This document shows positions 9,147 through 19,400 of a stretch of 64,000 nucleotides of DNA, piece after piece. Origin of the DNA: an uncultured Bacillota bacterium (GTDB taxonomy: Bacteria > Bacillota > Dethiobacteria > DTU022 > UBA8154). Each line of letters starts with the position of its first letter. The first letter of the stretch is position 1. The position numbers and the translations under genes are program-made. The notes below the pieces were generated by a model. It made no database searches, had not been told where the DNA came from, and saw only the letters and a list, made by a program, of their open reading frames with translations. The stretch lies in assembly GCA_937973635.1 (NCBI GenBank), contig CALJJZ010000029.1:1-64000 (forward strand). The letters are read 5' to 3'.

Positions 9147-10346
9147 ATGCTGCCGGAAGCAGAGAAAAAATATTTAATTAATACCTATGCTCGTCAGGCG
9201 GGCATTACCCCGGTGCTTGTCCGGGGCAAAGGCAGTTTTGTTTTTGATGACGAAGGAAAGGAATATCTTGATTTTGTCGGAGGCCTGGCTGTAAATGCCC
9301 TTGGACACTGTCACCCAGCAGTGGTGGAGGCGGCCTGCGAGCAGATGGCAAAGCTTATCCATACCTCCAACCTTTACTATACGGAACCGCAGATTAAGCT
9401 GGCCCACCTCCTTGTGGAGCATACGCCTGCCGACAGGCTTTTTCTTTGTAACAGCGGGGCAGAGGCAAACGAAGCAGCGATAAAGATCGCCAGAAAATAT
9501 GCAAAGATGCAAGATTTACAGCGGTTTGAAATTATTACCGCCTATCAATCTTTTCACGGCCGGACAATGGCCACCCTTACAGCTACGGGACAGGAAAAAT
9601 TTCACCAGGGTTTTGAACCCCTTGTTCCCGGTTTTCGTTATGCTGTGTTTAACGATCTCGATTCTTTCCGTGCCCTGGCAAACGCCTGTACCTGTGCCAT
9701 AATGCTTGAACCGGTGCAGGGGGAAGGGGGTATCCATGTCGCCAGGAAAGATTTTATTGAAGGCTTGCGGCAGCTTTGCGATGCACATGGGTTGTTGCTA
9801 ATTTTCGACGAGGTCCAGTGCGGCCTGGGGAGAACAGGTAAATTTCTTGCTGCGGATCATTATGGGGTTACCGCCGATATTATCACCCTGGCCAAGGCAC
9901 TGGGCGGCGGCCTGCCTGCAGGGGCGATGCTCTGTAAAGAGCAAGTGGCGGCAGCTTTTTCGCCTGGCGATCACGCTTCTACCTTTGGAGGCAACCCTGT
10001 GGCCTGCGCTGCTGCTATTGCTGTAGTGACGGAGATTACAAAAGAGGGCTTTCTAGCAGAGGTGGAGAGAAAAGGACTCTATTTCAAAGAAGGCCTTTTA
10101 TCCTTGCAAAGAGATTTTCCGGGGCTAATAAAAGAAGTAAGGGGGCTGGGGCTGATGTTGGGCGTGGAGCTACAAGGGGACGGCCTTGTTGTGCAGCGTA
10201 AATGTGCCGAACGCGGCTTGTTGATAAACTGTGTAGCCGGCAAGACCCTGCGTTTTCTGCCGCCCCTGACCGTTAAGGCCGAAGAAATTGACCGTGCTCT
10301 GGCTATTCTGCAAGAGACACTCAGGTTGATGCCTGATGGCGGATAG
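9147..10346 (+). CDS. argD: Acetylornithine aminotransferase
   Basis: This PLP enzyme converts N-acetylglutamate semialdehyde to N-acetylornithine with glutamate as donor. It shows NSGAEANEAAIKIARK, the FDEVQCGLGRTG block with the cofactor-contacting Asp, and the Schiff-base lysine in ITLAKALGGGLPAGAM. ATG at 9147 with TAAGGAGG at 9131-9138 gives 399 residues and starts like other family members (MLPEAEKKYLINTY). An in-frame GTG at 9090 also has an AGGAGG in front and would add 19 basic residues, so a second initiation site cannot be excluded. Confidence 0.95.
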   Translation: MLPEAEKKYLINTYARQAGITPVLVRGKGSFVFDDEGKEYLDFVGGLAVNALGHCHPAVVEAACEQMAKLIHTSNLYYTEPQIKLAHLLVEHTPADRLFLCNSGAEANEAAIKIARKYAKMQDLQRFEIITAYQSFHGRTMATLTATGQEKFHQGFEPLVPGFRYAVFNDLDSFRALANACTCAIMLEPVQGEGGIHVARKDFIEGLRQLCDAHGLLLIFDEVQCGLGRTGKFLAADHYGVTADIITLAKALGGGLPAGAMLCKEQVAAAFSPGDHASTFGGNPVACAAAIAVVTEITKEGFLAEVERKGLYFKEGLLSLQRDFPGLIKEVRGLGLMLGVELQGDGLVVQRKCAERGLLINCVAGKTLRFLPPLTVKAEEIDRALAILQETLRLMPDGG

Positions 10347-10409
10347 TTTAAAGATTTTGAACCCCGACTTGCTGAATGCTGATTCCTTTTAAAAACGGAG
10401 GTGGGAGCA

Positions 10410-11342
10410 ATGGCCGGCATAAGCGGCAGACACTTTTTGACGCTACAGGATTATACGGCAGAGGAGATCACGGCCATACTGGATTTAGCTGCAGCCCTGA
10501 AACTAAAACAACAACAAAAAATACCGCACCAGTTGTTGGCCGGCAAGACCCTGGGCATGATTTTTGAAAAACCTTCTACGCGAACCAGGGTATCGTTTGA
10601 AGTTGGTATGTGGCAGCTGGGAGGGTATGCCCTGTTCCTCAGCAGTCAAGAGCTGCAAATCGGCCGCGGTGAACCGATTAAGGATACGGCAGCAGTTCTT
10701 TCTCGTTATGTTGACGGGATCATGATTCGCACCTTTGCCCATAGCAACGTGGAAGAGCTGGCCCGCTATGCTACAGTTCCAGTCATAAATGGCCTAACCG
10801 ACCTTTACCATCCCTGTCAGGCCCTTGCTGACTTGCTGACGATTAAAGAAAAAAAGGGGATGTTGCAGGGGCTAAAGGTCGCCTACCTGGGGGATGGTAA
10901 CAATGTGGCCCACTCTTTGATGCTGGGTTGTTCAAAGCTGGGCTTACATATCACTGTGGCTGCTCCCCAAGGTTTCTGGCCACGGGAGGAGGTCAGATCC
11001 AAAACGGAACAAAACGCCTTGCTTTCCGGTGGCAGCCTGACTGTTACCTCCGATCCCCTGGCGGCGGTAAAAGGGGCAGATGTGCTCTATACCGACGTAT
11101 GGGCCAGTATGGGGCAGGAGCAGGAGAAAGCAGAGCGGAAAAAGATTTTTGCTCCATACCAGTTGAACAGGGAAAAATTGTCTCTGGCAGAGCCGGAAGC
11201 CATCGTTATGCACTGCCTTCCGGCTTACAGGGGAGAGGAAATCAGTGCCGATGTCCTTGAGGGGATTCAATCTGTGGTGCTGGATCAGGCAGAAAACCGC
11301 ATGCACGCACAAAAAGCATTATTGGCTATGTTAATGGGGTAA
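10410..11342 (+). CDS. argF: Ornithine carbamoyltransferase
   Basis: ArgF joins carbamoyl phosphate to ornithine to form citrulline. The carbamoyl-phosphate loop reads [12 protein letters not shown]; the [11 protein letters not shown] block and the ornithine/catalytic [12 protein letters not shown] loop are both present. The start ATG at 10410 is used rather than the overlapping GTG at 10401, since GGAGGTG at 10397-10403 is correctly spaced. About 310 residues, normal for the anabolic enzyme. It lies 63 bases after argD. Confidence 0.96.
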   Translation: MAGISGRHFLTLQDYTAEEITAILDLAAALKLKQQQKIPHQLLAGKTLGMIFEKPSTRTRVSFEVGMWQLGGYALFLSSQELQIGRGEPIKDTAAVLSRYVDGIMIRTFAHSNVEELARYATVPVINGLTDLYHPCQALADLLTIKEKKGMLQGLKVAYLGDGNNVAHSLMLGCSKLGLHITVAAPQGFWPREEVRSKTEQNALLSGGSLTVTSDPLAAVKGADVLYTDVWASMGQEQEKAERKKIFAPYQLNREKLSLAEPEAIVMHCLPAYRGEEISADVLEGIQSVVLDQAENRMHAQKALLAMLMG

Positions 11343-11368
11343 AAAAGGGGAAGGAAGGTGCATTGATT

Positions 11369-12592
11369 ATGGCCAAGGTTGTGCTGGCTTATTCCGGAGG
11401 TCTGGACACCTCCATTATCGTGAAATGGCTGAAAGAAGAATACGGTTATGAAGTAATTGCTTTTGCCGCCGATGTAGGTCAGGGGCCGGGCGAACTGGAC
11501 GGCCTGGAGGAAAAGGCCTTGGCGACAGGGGCAGCCAAAGCGGTAGTGCTGGATTTGCGCCGGGAGTTTGTGGAAGAATATGTGTTTCCCATGCTCCAGT
11601 CAGGAGCTCTTTATGAGGGCAAATATATGATGGGGACAGCCATTGCCCGTCCTGTTATTGCCCGTTACATGGTCCAGGTAGCCCTGCAGGAGGGAGCGGA
11701 TGCCGTAGCCCATGGAGCCACGGGAAAAGGGAACGATCAAGTTCGTTTTGAATTAACGGTAAAAGCTTTGGCTCCTCAGCTGAAAATTATTGCACCCTGG
11801 CGCATCTGGAATCTTCGTTCCCGGAGCGACTGTATAGCTTATGCTAGAAAACATGGAATACCTGTTCCTGTAACGGTGGAAAAACCTTACAGCATGGATC
11901 GCAATATTTTACATATTAGCTATGAAGGGGGAGTGCTGGAGGACCCGGCCAATGTTCCCTTTGAAGATATGTTCCTTTTAACGTGTTCTCCTGAACGGGC
12001 GCCTGCAGAAGGAGAAGAGGTGGAGATCTCTTTTGTCAGGGGTGTTCCAGTAGCGCTAAATGGAGTTAAACTGGACAGTGTTGCTTTAATGGAGAAGCTT
12101 AATGAGCTGGGAGGCAAACATGGCATAGGCCGGGTGGATATCGTGGAAAACCGCCTTGTGGGCATGAAATCGCGGGGTGTTTATGAAACGCCGGGAGGCA
12201 CAATCCTTTACTATGCCCACCGTGAACTGGAACAGCTGACGCTTGACCGGGAATCCATGCACTTTAAAGAAATGGTAGCGGTTAAGTATGCGGAACTTGT
12301 TTACTATGGCCTCTGGTATTCTCCTTTGCGCCTGGCCCTGGACGCTTTTGTGCGGGAAACGCAGCAATACGTAACAGGGGAAGTTAAATTGCGTCTCTAC
12401 AAAGGTAATATTATTGTTCTCGGCCGCCGTTCACCTTCTTCCCTGTACAGTCCGGATCTGGCAACTTTTGAAGAAGATAAATTATACAACCAGAAAGATG
12501 CGGGCGGGTTTATCAATCTTTTCGGCCTTCCTCTGCAGGTGGAGGGGTTGCTGCGCAACAGATGGAAAGGTGAGGTGGAGGAGGAAAAGTGA
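11369..12592 (+). CDS. argG: Argininosuccinate synthase
   Basis: ArgG condenses citrulline and aspartate with ATP. The PP-loop [15 protein letters not shown] starts at residue 7, and [12 protein letters not shown] and the C-terminal [15 protein letters not shown] block are typical. About 407 residues, normal. ATG at 11369 is preferred over an upstream TTG at 11363. The stop overlaps the GTG of argH by four bases (GTGA), implying translational coupling. Confidence 0.97.
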   Translation: MAKVVLAYSGGLDTSIIVKWLKEEYGYEVIAFAADVGQGPGELDGLEEKALATGAAKAVVLDLRREFVEEYVFPMLQSGALYEGKYMMGTAIARPVIARYMVQVALQEGADAVAHGATGKGNDQVRFELTVKALAPQLKIIAPWRIWNLRSRSDCIAYARKHGIPVPVTVEKPYSMDRNILHISYEGGVLEDPANVPFEDMFLLTCSPERAPAEGEEVEISFVRGVPVALNGVKLDSVALMEKLNELGGKHGIGRVDIVENRLVGMKSRGVYETPGGTILYYAHRELEQLTLDRESMHFKEMVAVKYAELVYYGLWYSPLRLALDAFVRETQQYVTGEVKLRLYKGNIIVLGRRSPSSLYSPDLATFEEDKLYNQKDAGGFINLFGLPLQVEGLLRNRWKGEVEEEK

Positions 12593-14061
12593 GCAAAGGG
12601 GAAAAAACACCGGGTGAGAGGAGGCAACTGCCGGTACAACAGGACAAACCTTGGGGTGGCAGGTTTGACGCTGTCCTGGACGATAAAGCGGAAGCATTTC
12701 TCGCCTCTTTGCCTTTTGACCGGCGCCTGGCGCAGGAAGATATAGAAGGCAGTACAGCCCATTGTCGTATGCTTATGCAAAGGGGAATAATCTCTGCACA
12801 GGAGGGGGAGTTAATCTTAAACGGCCTGGCGGAAATTGGCGCTGAGATAGAAACGGGAACTTTTCCTTTTGACCTCTCCCTGGAAGATATTCACATGAAT
12901 GTGGAAAGAAGGCTTATACAAAAAATAGGGCCGTCAGGGGGCAAGCTGCATACGGGACGCAGCCGCAACGACCAGGTAGCTCTAGATCTGCACCTGTATG
13001 TGCGGAAAGAGATAACTAAAGTAGATGGCTTACTGGCAGATGTGCAGGCAGTTTTACTGGAGCTGGCAAAAAAATATTTTGGTGTGATTATTCCTGGTTA
13101 TACACACCTGCAACGGGCCCAGCCGGTCCTTTTTTCCCACCACCTGCTGGCCTACTTCTGGATGTTGCAGCGGGACCGGGAACGTTTCCTGGATGCTTAT
13201 AAACGGGCCGATCTAATGCCCCTGGGAGCAGGAGCCCTGAGCGGATCAAGCTTTCCTTTGGATAGGGAAATGGTGGCACGGGAATTACGTTTTGGGGCCA
13301 TTTATGAAAATAGTATGGATGCAGTAAGTGACCGTGATTTTGTTGTCGAATTCCTGGGATGTGCCGCTATACTGGCCATGCACTTAAGCCGTTTCAGCGA
13401 AGAGCTGGTCCTCTGGTCCTCACAGGAGTTTGCCTTTGTTGAGCTGGCTGATGCTTTTACCACGGGAAGCAGTATGATGCCGCAGAAGAAAAACCCCGAT
13501 GTGCCTGAACTGGTGCGCGGTAAAACAGGACGTATCTATGGCAATTTGGTAGCCGTGCTGACCATGCTCAAAGGGCTGCCTTTGACTTATAACAAAGATA
13601 TGCAGGAGGATAAAGAACCACTTTTTGATACTTGCGACACTATAAGACAGATACTGGAAATATATCCTCCTTTGCTGGCAACGATGCAGCTGAATGAAAA
13701 TAAGTTACAGCAAATGCTAAGGCACGATTTTTCTACAGTTACAGAGCTGGCTGACTATTTGGCGGCCAAAGGCGTGCCTTTCCGCGAGGCCCATGCCGTT
13801 GTGGGGCGTCTGGTTCGTTATGCTTTGAACGAAGGGAAGCATCCTGTGGAGCTTACACGCAGTGAGCTGGAGGCCTTCCACCCGCTGTTGGACAACGAGC
13901 TGATGTCCCAAATTTTGAACCCCCGGCATGCTGTAGCTTCGCACCGAAGCAGGGGGGGGACGGCGCCGCAGGCTGTAAAAGCACAGCTGTCCAGAGCGCG
14001 TCAAATTATGCGCCGCCATACCAGGCGAGCACAGAGGCTGTTTAAATGCGGGACTTTTTAA
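12589..14061 (+). CDS. argH: Argininosuccinate lyase
   Basis: ArgH splits argininosuccinate into arginine and fumarate, the last step. Fumarase/lyase-superfamily signatures are visible: [17 protein letters not shown], the helix [11 protein letters not shown] and the flexible catalytic loop [12 protein letters not shown]. The product of 490 residues carries about 20 extra N-terminal residues before the conserved WGGRFD, and the start is a GTG overlapping argG; AGGAGG at 12580-12585 supports it. It ends the arg operon, and cobO follows 78 bases later with no clear terminator between. Confidence 0.96.
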   Translation: MSKGEKTPGERRQLPVQQDKPWGGRFDAVLDDKAEAFLASLPFDRRLAQEDIEGSTAHCRMLMQRGIISAQEGELILNGLAEIGAEIETGTFPFDLSLEDIHMNVERRLIQKIGPSGGKLHTGRSRNDQVALDLHLYVRKEITKVDGLLADVQAVLLELAKKYFGVIIPGYTHLQRAQPVLFSHHLLAYFWMLQRDRERFLDAYKRADLMPLGAGALSGSSFPLDREMVARELRFGAIYENSMDAVSDRDFVVEFLGCAAILAMHLSRFSEELVLWSSQEFAFVELADAFTTGSSMMPQKKNPDVPELVRGKTGRIYGNLVAVLTMLKGLPLTYNKDMQEDKEPLFDTCDTIRQILEIYPPLLATMQLNENKLQQMLRHDFSTVTELADYLAAKGVPFREAHAVVGRLVRYALNEGKHPVELTRSELEAFHPLLDNELMSQILNPRHAVASHRSRGGTAPQAVKAQLSRARQIMRRHTRRAQRLFKCGTF

Positions 14062-14139
14062 CGGGCATTCTTACCAGAAGATTCGCTGGGATGAGATATG
14101 AGCGTAATCGAACAACAACCCCGGGGAAGGAGAATCTCC

Positions 14140-14667
14140 ATGGAAAAGAAAAAAGGCCTGGTGCTGGTATATACAGGTAAAGGAAAAGGTAAAACAACGG
14201 CGGCCCTGGGGCTGGCCTTGCGGGCAATCGGCCACGGCGCCCGTGTTTTTATGGTCCAGTTCAAGAAGGGAGATCCAAATTACGGGGAGATCCAGGCGAT
14301 CCGTAAGTACTTGCCCAATTTCACCGTTTATCAGGCCGGTAAAAACAAGATGTGTAAGGGAGTACTCAAAGATGATGATCCCGCAGTTACACAGGAGGGT
14401 TTTCAAACGGGCAAAGAAGCTCTCTTTAGCGGCCAATACGACCTCTGCATCTTTGACGAAATTAACGTGGTTATGGATTATGGACTTTTGCCCGTTGCCG
14501 ATGTTTTGGCGATGCTGGCGGAGCGTCCCTCCCATGTAGATGTAATATTTACAGGCCGTAATGCACCCCGGGAAATAATCGAGGTGGCAGATCTTGTTAG
14601 TGAGGTAAAGGAAATTAAGCATCATTTGAAGAATGGTATAAAGGCAAGGGCGGGAATGGAGTTTTAG
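14140..14667 (+). CDS. cobO: Cob(I)yrinic acid a,c-diamide adenosyltransferase (CobO/BtuR family)
   Basis: This enzyme transfers adenosyl from ATP to Co(I) corrinoids, making adenosylcobalamin from scavenged or new corrinoid. The P-loop reads GKGKGKTTAALGLALRA, and the family's FMVQFKKG and CIFDEINVVMDY strands follow; the VIFTGRNAP block is near the C-terminus. The start at 14140 is favoured because GGGAAGGAG lies 8 bases ahead; an in-frame ATG at 14098 would add 14 residues with a weaker site. About 175 residues, normal. It sits immediately before the corrinoid methyltransferase region, which depends on cobamides. Confidence 0.93.
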   Translation: MEKKKGLVLVYTGKGKGKTTAALGLALRAIGHGARVFMVQFKKGDPNYGEIQAIRKYLPNFTVYQAGKNKMCKGVLKDDDPAVTQEGFQTGKEALFSGQYDLCIFDEINVVMDYGLLPVADVLAMLAERPSHVDVIFTGRNAPREIIEVADLVSEVKEIKHHLKNGIKARAGMEF

Positions 14668-14768
14668 TAAATACAACTATGGCTATACCTTTTTATAGTC
14701 TTTATTCAATTTATGGTTTTTAGCCATTTGCTGCCTGACCATTAGATTTTAAATAAAGGAGTGGTGTC

Positions 14769-15536
14769 ATGATCGGTAACCGCATTAGGTCTTTCCGTCA
14801 GGAAAGGGGGCTTACGCTGGGGCAGCTTGCACAGAAGGCGGGCATCTCCGCTTCTTATTTAAGTACAATTGAGCGTGGCCTGAAAAAGCCGTCTATCCCT
14901 GTGCTCAGGCAGATTAGTGAGGCTTTGCATGTTTCTCCCGCTTTATTGGTACGTTCTGAGGAGGAGAAATTTACCGGTGAGAAATTACGTTTCCTGCGGG
15001 AAGGCAGAGGCCTTACGATAGAGGAACTTGCGGAAATTAGTGAGCTGTCCGTCTCCCTGATTGAAAAATTTGAGAAGACAGAAGCCCTACCTGACTATGA
15101 GCAGCTGGAAAGGCTTGCCGCAGCTTTAAATATTACTCCTAGCTGCTTTGTGGAGGAAAGCCACTACAAAACCAATATTGGCGCGCGCCTTAAGCAACTG
15201 CGGGAATCTCAGGGGATAACAGTTACTTCCCTTGCTGCTAAAGCAGGTGTTTCGCCGGGTTTAATTAGTCAGATTGAAGGCAATTATACCATCCCTTCCC
15301 TTGATACCCTGGAAAAGATCTCTGCTACAATGGGTATTACCCTCCATTATCTGCTCATGGAAAGCAGGGACGTGGAAAACCTCCTTGCCAGCCTTGGTCC
15401 TGATCTGCTGGAGCTGCTCAGCGACCACAAGGTGCAAACGGTGCTGCGTTATATCAAGGATTTTGACTCTGCCGAACTGCGCTATGTGCTCAATTATCTG
15501 CAATTTTTCAAACGCAACAGGAAAATTCTCTCTTGA
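14769..15536 (+). CDS. Transcriptional regulator with three tandem Xre-type HTH domains
   Basis: The 255-residue protein has three successive helix-turn-helix units of the Cro/CI type, at about residues 4-58, 72-125 and 138-191. Each shows the pattern seen in GQLAQKAGISASYLSTIERG, in EELAEISELSVSLIEKFE and in TSLAAKAGVSPGLISQIEG. The C-terminal 60 residues are helical, with no cupin or other sensor domain, so the effector is not evident. AAAGGAGTGGTG precedes the ATG. It is placed directly before the corrinoid methyltransferase cluster and could regulate it; that is inference from position. Confidence 0.85.
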   Translation: MIGNRIRSFRQERGLTLGQLAQKAGISASYLSTIERGLKKPSIPVLRQISEALHVSPALLVRSEEEKFTGEKLRFLREGRGLTIEELAEISELSVSLIEKFEKTEALPDYEQLERLAAALNITPSCFVEESHYKTNIGARLKQLRESQGITVTSLAAKAGVSPGLISQIEGNYTIPSLDTLEKISATMGITLHYLLMESRDVENLLASLGPDLLELLSDHKVQTVLRYIKDFDSAELRYVLNYLQFFKRNRKILS

Positions 15537-15582
15537 AGCAACTTACTCCATAAATTTAAGCTCAAGGCAAACAATCTTCTTG

Positions 15583-15612
15583 TTGCTAAAGTGTTAGTAA
15601 AAGGTTTATAAT
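15583..15612 (+). promoter_or_regulatory. Probable promoter of the first corrinoid protein gene
   Basis: TTGCTA at 15583-15588, 18 bases, TATAAT at 15607-15612. It has the same architecture as the promoter at 1057-1086. Confidence 0.6.
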
Positions 15613-15668
15613 ATTTTTAATAATCCGATGCATCCTACTTACTTAAGAGGCAAACGGAGGTTATTATT

Positions 15669-16361
15669 ATGACGCAGTGGCGGGAGAAGGAGCTTCTGGA
15701 CAGGCTGAGGACTGGCGTTATTGCCTGCGACGAGGATATGGTAATTGACGCTGCGCTTACCGTTGTAAAGGAGGGTATAGATGCCAGCAAAGCGATCTTT
15801 GAAGGCCTGGTTCCGGGGATGGAACAAGTAGGTGAGCTTTATGAGCAGCAAGAATACTTTATTCCCCAGTTGCTCTTGTCCACCGAAGCCATGTATGCCG
15901 GATTGAATATCTTACGCCCCCATGTAACAAAAATGGATTACGGTGTGAACGGAGTTGTTGTCATAGGAGTGGTGCATGGTGACGTTCACGATATCGGTAA
16001 GAATATTGTAAAAGTAATGTTTGAGGTTGCCGGGTTTGAGGTCCATGACCTGGGAAGGGACGTCCCCCTCGAATATTTTGTAGATGAACTTTTGCGCTGC
16101 GATGCCGATATGGTTTGCCTGTCTGCCATGATGACTACGACCATGGTGGGGATGCGGGAGATTATTAGGCGTATCAAGGAAAAGAATCCTGCCGCCAAAA
16201 TTATGGTTGGTGGAGCGCCTGTCACAGAGGAGATTGCCCAGAAATATGGGGCTGATGCTTTTGCTGAAGACGCAGGACAGGCCCTTAAAGATGCAATTAA
16301 GATTTTAAGCATGCTGCGTGAAATGCGTAAATGCTCTCAGGAGGGCAAAAAAGTAAATTAG
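15669..16361 (+). CDS. Methyltransferase corrinoid protein, copy 1
   Basis: This protein carries a cobamide that cycles between Co(I) and methyl-Co(III). It has a methionine-synthase-type helical cap (residues 1-90, with FEGLVPGMEQVGELYEQQEYF) and a B12-binding Rossmann domain with the base-off ligand motif GDVHDIGKNIV (DxHxxG, His about residue 105). Later blocks are SAMMTTTM and GGAPVT. At 230 residues it matches MttC/MtbC/MtgC-type proteins. It is closely similar along its length to the next gene, so the pair looks like a tandem duplication. The methyl donor is not known. A 331-base gap with its own promoter follows. Confidence 0.92.
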   Translation: MTQWREKELLDRLRTGVIACDEDMVIDAALTVVKEGIDASKAIFEGLVPGMEQVGELYEQQEYFIPQLLLSTEAMYAGLNILRPHVTKMDYGVNGVVVIGVVHGDVHDIGKNIVKVMFEVAGFEVHDLGRDVPLEYFVDELLRCDADMVCLSAMMTTTMVGMREIIRRIKEKNPAAKIMVGGAPVTEEIAQKYGADAFAEDAGQALKDAIKILSMLREMRKCSQEGKKVN

Positions 16362-16435
16362 TTTATAGGCCTCAACTTAAAAGGAATACACCTTATAAAC
16401 ATAATAAACATAAGGAATTTTAAATATATTTTAAC

Positions 16436-16464
16436 TTGACACAACAATTGTTTCGTGTTAAATT
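16436..16464 (+). promoter_or_regulatory. Probable strong promoter before corrinoid protein copy 2
   Basis: A consensus TTGACA at 16436-16441, 17 bases, TAAATT at 16459-16464. It lies in the 331-base gap between the two corrinoid genes, so the second copy and the genes after it can be transcribed independently. The leader of about 220 bases shows no riboswitch I recognise. Confidence 0.7.
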
Positions 16465-16692
16465 GTAAAGCGGGGGGTAAGAAAAGGGATGCGGATAGAT
16501 GAAGAGGTTGTTATATTTTTGTTTTTAGTAAGGGATAAATCATAATAAGACATTTATTTTTACCCTTTGTTTAGTATTAGTAAAATTTATTTTATATAGA
16601 TCGAACATAGCCATCTATTGAATATCTATCCCTGTTTAAAGGGGCATTTATGGCCTTATTTTGAGGCCGATTACATAAAAGGAGGCGTCAAA

Positions 16693-17373
16693 ATGTCGGA
16701 AGAGAGGAAAAAGGAACTTTTTGAGCAGTTGAAACAGGGTGTGATCAATTTTGATGAAGACCTGGTCAAAGAAGCGGCAAATGCTGTGGTAGCAGAAGGA
16801 TTTAGCGCGGTAGATGCAGTTTTCCAGGGGTTGGTGCCAGGGATGGAGTATGTGGGAGAGTTATATGAGCAGCAAGAATATTTTGTGCCGGAGCTGTTAA
16901 TGTGTGCCGATGCCATGTATGCGGGTCTGGATATTTTACGCCCCCACATGGAGCGTACGGATCTAGGCGTTACGGGCGTAGTGGTAATGGGGGTGGTGCA
17001 GGGTGACGTCCACGATATCGGCAAGAATATCGTGAAGATGATGTTCGACGTGGCCGGCTTTGAAGTGCACGACCTGGGGAGGGATGTGCCCCTAGAGGTG
17101 TTTGTGGAGGAGCAACTGCGTACCGATGCGGATCTGGTCTGCCTCTCCGCTATGATGACCACCACCATGGTAGGGATGAAAGATATCATTAAACAAATTA
17201 AATTAAAAAACCCCAATGCCAAAGTAATGATTGGCGGTGCTCCCGTCACCGAAGATATTGCTGAAAAGTTTGGTGCTGACGGTTTTGCTGAAGACGCCAG
17301 CAACGCCCTCAAAGATGCGATCAATATGCTTACCACCCTGCGTAAACTTAAAGATGAGGCGGAGTCGGCCTGA
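16693..17373 (+). CDS. Methyltransferase corrinoid protein, copy 2
   Basis: A paralogue of the gene at 15669 with the same layout: helical cap, then the B12 domain with QGDVHDIGKNIVKMMF and SAMMTTTMVGMKD. The cap and the B12 domain of the two copies agree at most positions; the C-terminal tails differ. The start is ATG at 16693 with AAAGGAGGCG in front; an in-frame upstream ATG at 16618 has no ribosome site. About 226 residues. It begins a tight run of genes (activator 24 bases later, then MtrH-type methyltransferase), so this copy is likely the main partner of those enzymes. Confidence 0.92.
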   Translation: MSEERKKELFEQLKQGVINFDEDLVKEAANAVVAEGFSAVDAVFQGLVPGMEYVGELYEQQEYFVPELLMCADAMYAGLDILRPHMERTDLGVTGVVVMGVVQGDVHDIGKNIVKMMFDVAGFEVHDLGRDVPLEVFVEEQLRTDADLVCLSAMMTTTMVGMKDIIKQIKLKNPNAKVMIGGAPVTEDIAEKFGADGFAEDASNALKDAINMLTTLRKLKDEAESA

Positions 17374-17397
17374 GAACTGTAGCATAAGGGAGGATAA

Positions 17398-19344
17398 ATG
17401 ATGGAATATACGGTTATCTTTCAGCCCTCCGGACGTCGTGGAACAGTGGAAGCAGGCTTAAATTTGCTAGAGGCAGCGCGCCAGCTAGGAGTGGACATTG
17501 AATCGCCTTGCGGTGCGGCCAGGGTCTGCGGCAAATGCAAAGTACAAGTCCAAGAAGGGTTTTTTGAAAAGTTTGGTATTGAGTCCCGGATGAGCCATCT
17601 GTCTCCTTTGATGGAGGAGGAGAGGGATGAGCTAGAAGCAGAAGAGTTGCAAAATAACTACCGCCTTGCCTGCTGCGCCAGCGTTGAGGGGAATGTCTTG
17701 ATTTTTGTGCCTGAGGAATCTCGCGGTGCACAGCAGGTAATCCTGGAAACAGGGAGAGAGCGGGAAATATCCGTTGATCCGGTGGTAAAGAATTATTATA
17801 TTGAAATGGTTCCTGCCACCCTGGAGGACCAGACGGACGATTTTATGCGCATCAAAAATGCTCTGGCAGATAAATATGGACTGCAGGGCATTGATTATAT
17901 TGACTATTTTGTTACGGTTAACCTGCCTGAGACGATCCGTGCCGCTGACTGGAAGGTTACGGTAACGGTATGGGACGGCAAAGAGATCATCAAGGTTTCT
18001 CCCGGCTTTGTAGAGAACCCCTGGGGGGTGGCCATTGATGTGGGCAGCACTACGGTAGCTGCTTATCTCTGCAACCTGCGTACCGGTGAGTCCACCATTA
18101 AACGTTCCATGATGAACCCTCAGATTACTTACGGCGAAGATGTTCTTTCCCGTATAACCTATTCCATGATGAACGAAGATGGCCTGGAGAAGATGAGCAG
18201 GGCGATGATAGACGGTATAAATTCGCTGGTGAAAGGTATGGTAGATGATGCCGGCCTGACGGCGGAAGATGTGGTGGATATGACCCTGGTTGGCAATACA
18301 GCCATGCACCATCTGCTGTTAAATATTGATCCCAAGTACGTGGGGCGTGCTCCCTTTGCCCCGGCCTTTAAATGCAGTGTGGACTTTAAAGCAAGGGATC
18401 TGGGCATAAAGATAAACAAAGCTTCATATGTACACTGGCTTCCTATTGAAGCAGGCTTTGTGGGTGCAGACAACGTAGCTGTGCTTATTGCTGAAGAGCC
18501 ATATAACCAGGACGAGATGATGCTGGTAATCGACATTGGGACAAACGGAGAGATTGTCTTTGGCAACCGGGAAAAGCTTTTTTCTACTTCCTGTGCTACT
18601 GGTCCCGCCCTGGAAGGCGCACAGATACGCTTTGGTATGCGGGCGGCCCCCGGCGCTATCGAGTGGGTAAAAATTGATCCAGAAACTAAGGAGCCGAAAA
18701 TCAAGATTATTGGGCAGCAGGATTGGTTTAAGGAAGGGGATGAGCCTGCCGTTAAAGGGATCTGCGGCTCTGGGATTATTGACGTAATTGCCGAGATGTT
18801 CAAGGCGGGGATTATTGACAAATCAGGCCGTTTCAATCAAAAGTTGGAAACGCCCCGCATACGCAAAGGCAGTGACGGCAAAATGGAGTATGTCCTCTGT
18901 TATGCTGAGCAAACTTCCATTGGCAAAGATATTACCATAACGCAGGGAGACGTGCGGGCTATCCAGCTGGCTAAATCGGCTCTTTATTGCGGTGCCGAAT
19001 ACCTCATGGAGAAGCGTGGTATCCCCAAACCTGATAAGATTGTGCTGGCAGGTGCCTTTGGCAGTTATATCAACAAGGAAAGCGCCATGGTCATAGGGAT
19101 GATCCCCGACTGCAACCTGGACAATGTTCAGGCTGTGGGCAATGCTGCCGGTGACGGAGCCAAGCTGGCCCTTGTAAGCAAGGCGAAACGCCTTGAAGCT
19201 CAATGGGTTGCCAGGGAAGTGGAGTTTATTGAAACTGCTACGGAACCAGATTTCCAGATGCGCTTTGCCGAAGCGATGGCCTTTCCCCATCGTAGCCACA
19301 AATTCCCCAGTATACAGCATATCCTGGATAAGATCCCCAAATAA
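17398..19344 (+). CDS. Corrinoid reductive activator with N-terminal 2Fe-2S domain (RACo-like)
   Basis: It restores inactive Co(II) corrinoid protein to Co(I) using ATP and low-potential electrons. The 648-residue protein has an N-terminal plant-type 2Fe-2S ferredoxin domain (CGAARVCGKCKV, then LACCA) and a linker. A large ASKHA-fold ATPase domain (DUF4445) follows from about residue 205, with DVGSTTVAAYLC, DIGTNGEIVFG and AGAFGSYIN. This is the type found with O-demethylase and acetogen methyltransferase systems, unlike the ferredoxin-tailed RamA types at 32140 and 41831. ATG 17398 or 17401 can serve behind GGGAGG. It is probably co-transcribed with the corrinoid protein before it. Confidence 0.93.
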   Translation: MMEYTVIFQPSGRRGTVEAGLNLLEAARQLGVDIESPCGAARVCGKCKVQVQEGFFEKFGIESRMSHLSPLMEEERDELEAEELQNNYRLACCASVEGNVLIFVPEESRGAQQVILETGREREISVDPVVKNYYIEMVPATLEDQTDDFMRIKNALADKYGLQGIDYIDYFVTVNLPETIRAADWKVTVTVWDGKEIIKVSPGFVENPWGVAIDVGSTTVAAYLCNLRTGESTIKRSMMNPQITYGEDVLSRITYSMMNEDGLEKMSRAMIDGINSLVKGMVDDAGLTAEDVVDMTLVGNTAMHHLLLNIDPKYVGRAPFAPAFKCSVDFKARDLGIKINKASYVHWLPIEAGFVGADNVAVLIAEEPYNQDEMMLVIDIGTNGEIVFGNREKLFSTSCATGPALEGAQIRFGMRAAPGAIEWVKIDPETKEPKIKIIGQQDWFKEGDEPAVKGICGSGIIDVIAEMFKAGIIDKSGRFNQKLETPRIRKGSDGKMEYVLCYAEQTSIGKDITITQGDVRAIQLAKSALYCGAEYLMEKRGIPKPDKIVLAGAFGSYINKESAMVIGMIPDCNLDNVQAVGNAAGDGAKLALVSKAKRLEAQWVAREVEFIETATEPDFQMRFAEAMAFPHRSHKFPSIQHILDKIPK

Positions 19345-19400
19345 ATGCAGGTTTGTCTAAGTGGGTAGTGGTATGCAGCGAAATGAAAGGAGGAGTGTAG

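Noticed and set aside
17632..18836. Long minus-strand frames within the corrinoid activator gene
   Set aside because: Shadows of the coding strand; the + strand protein is unambiguous.
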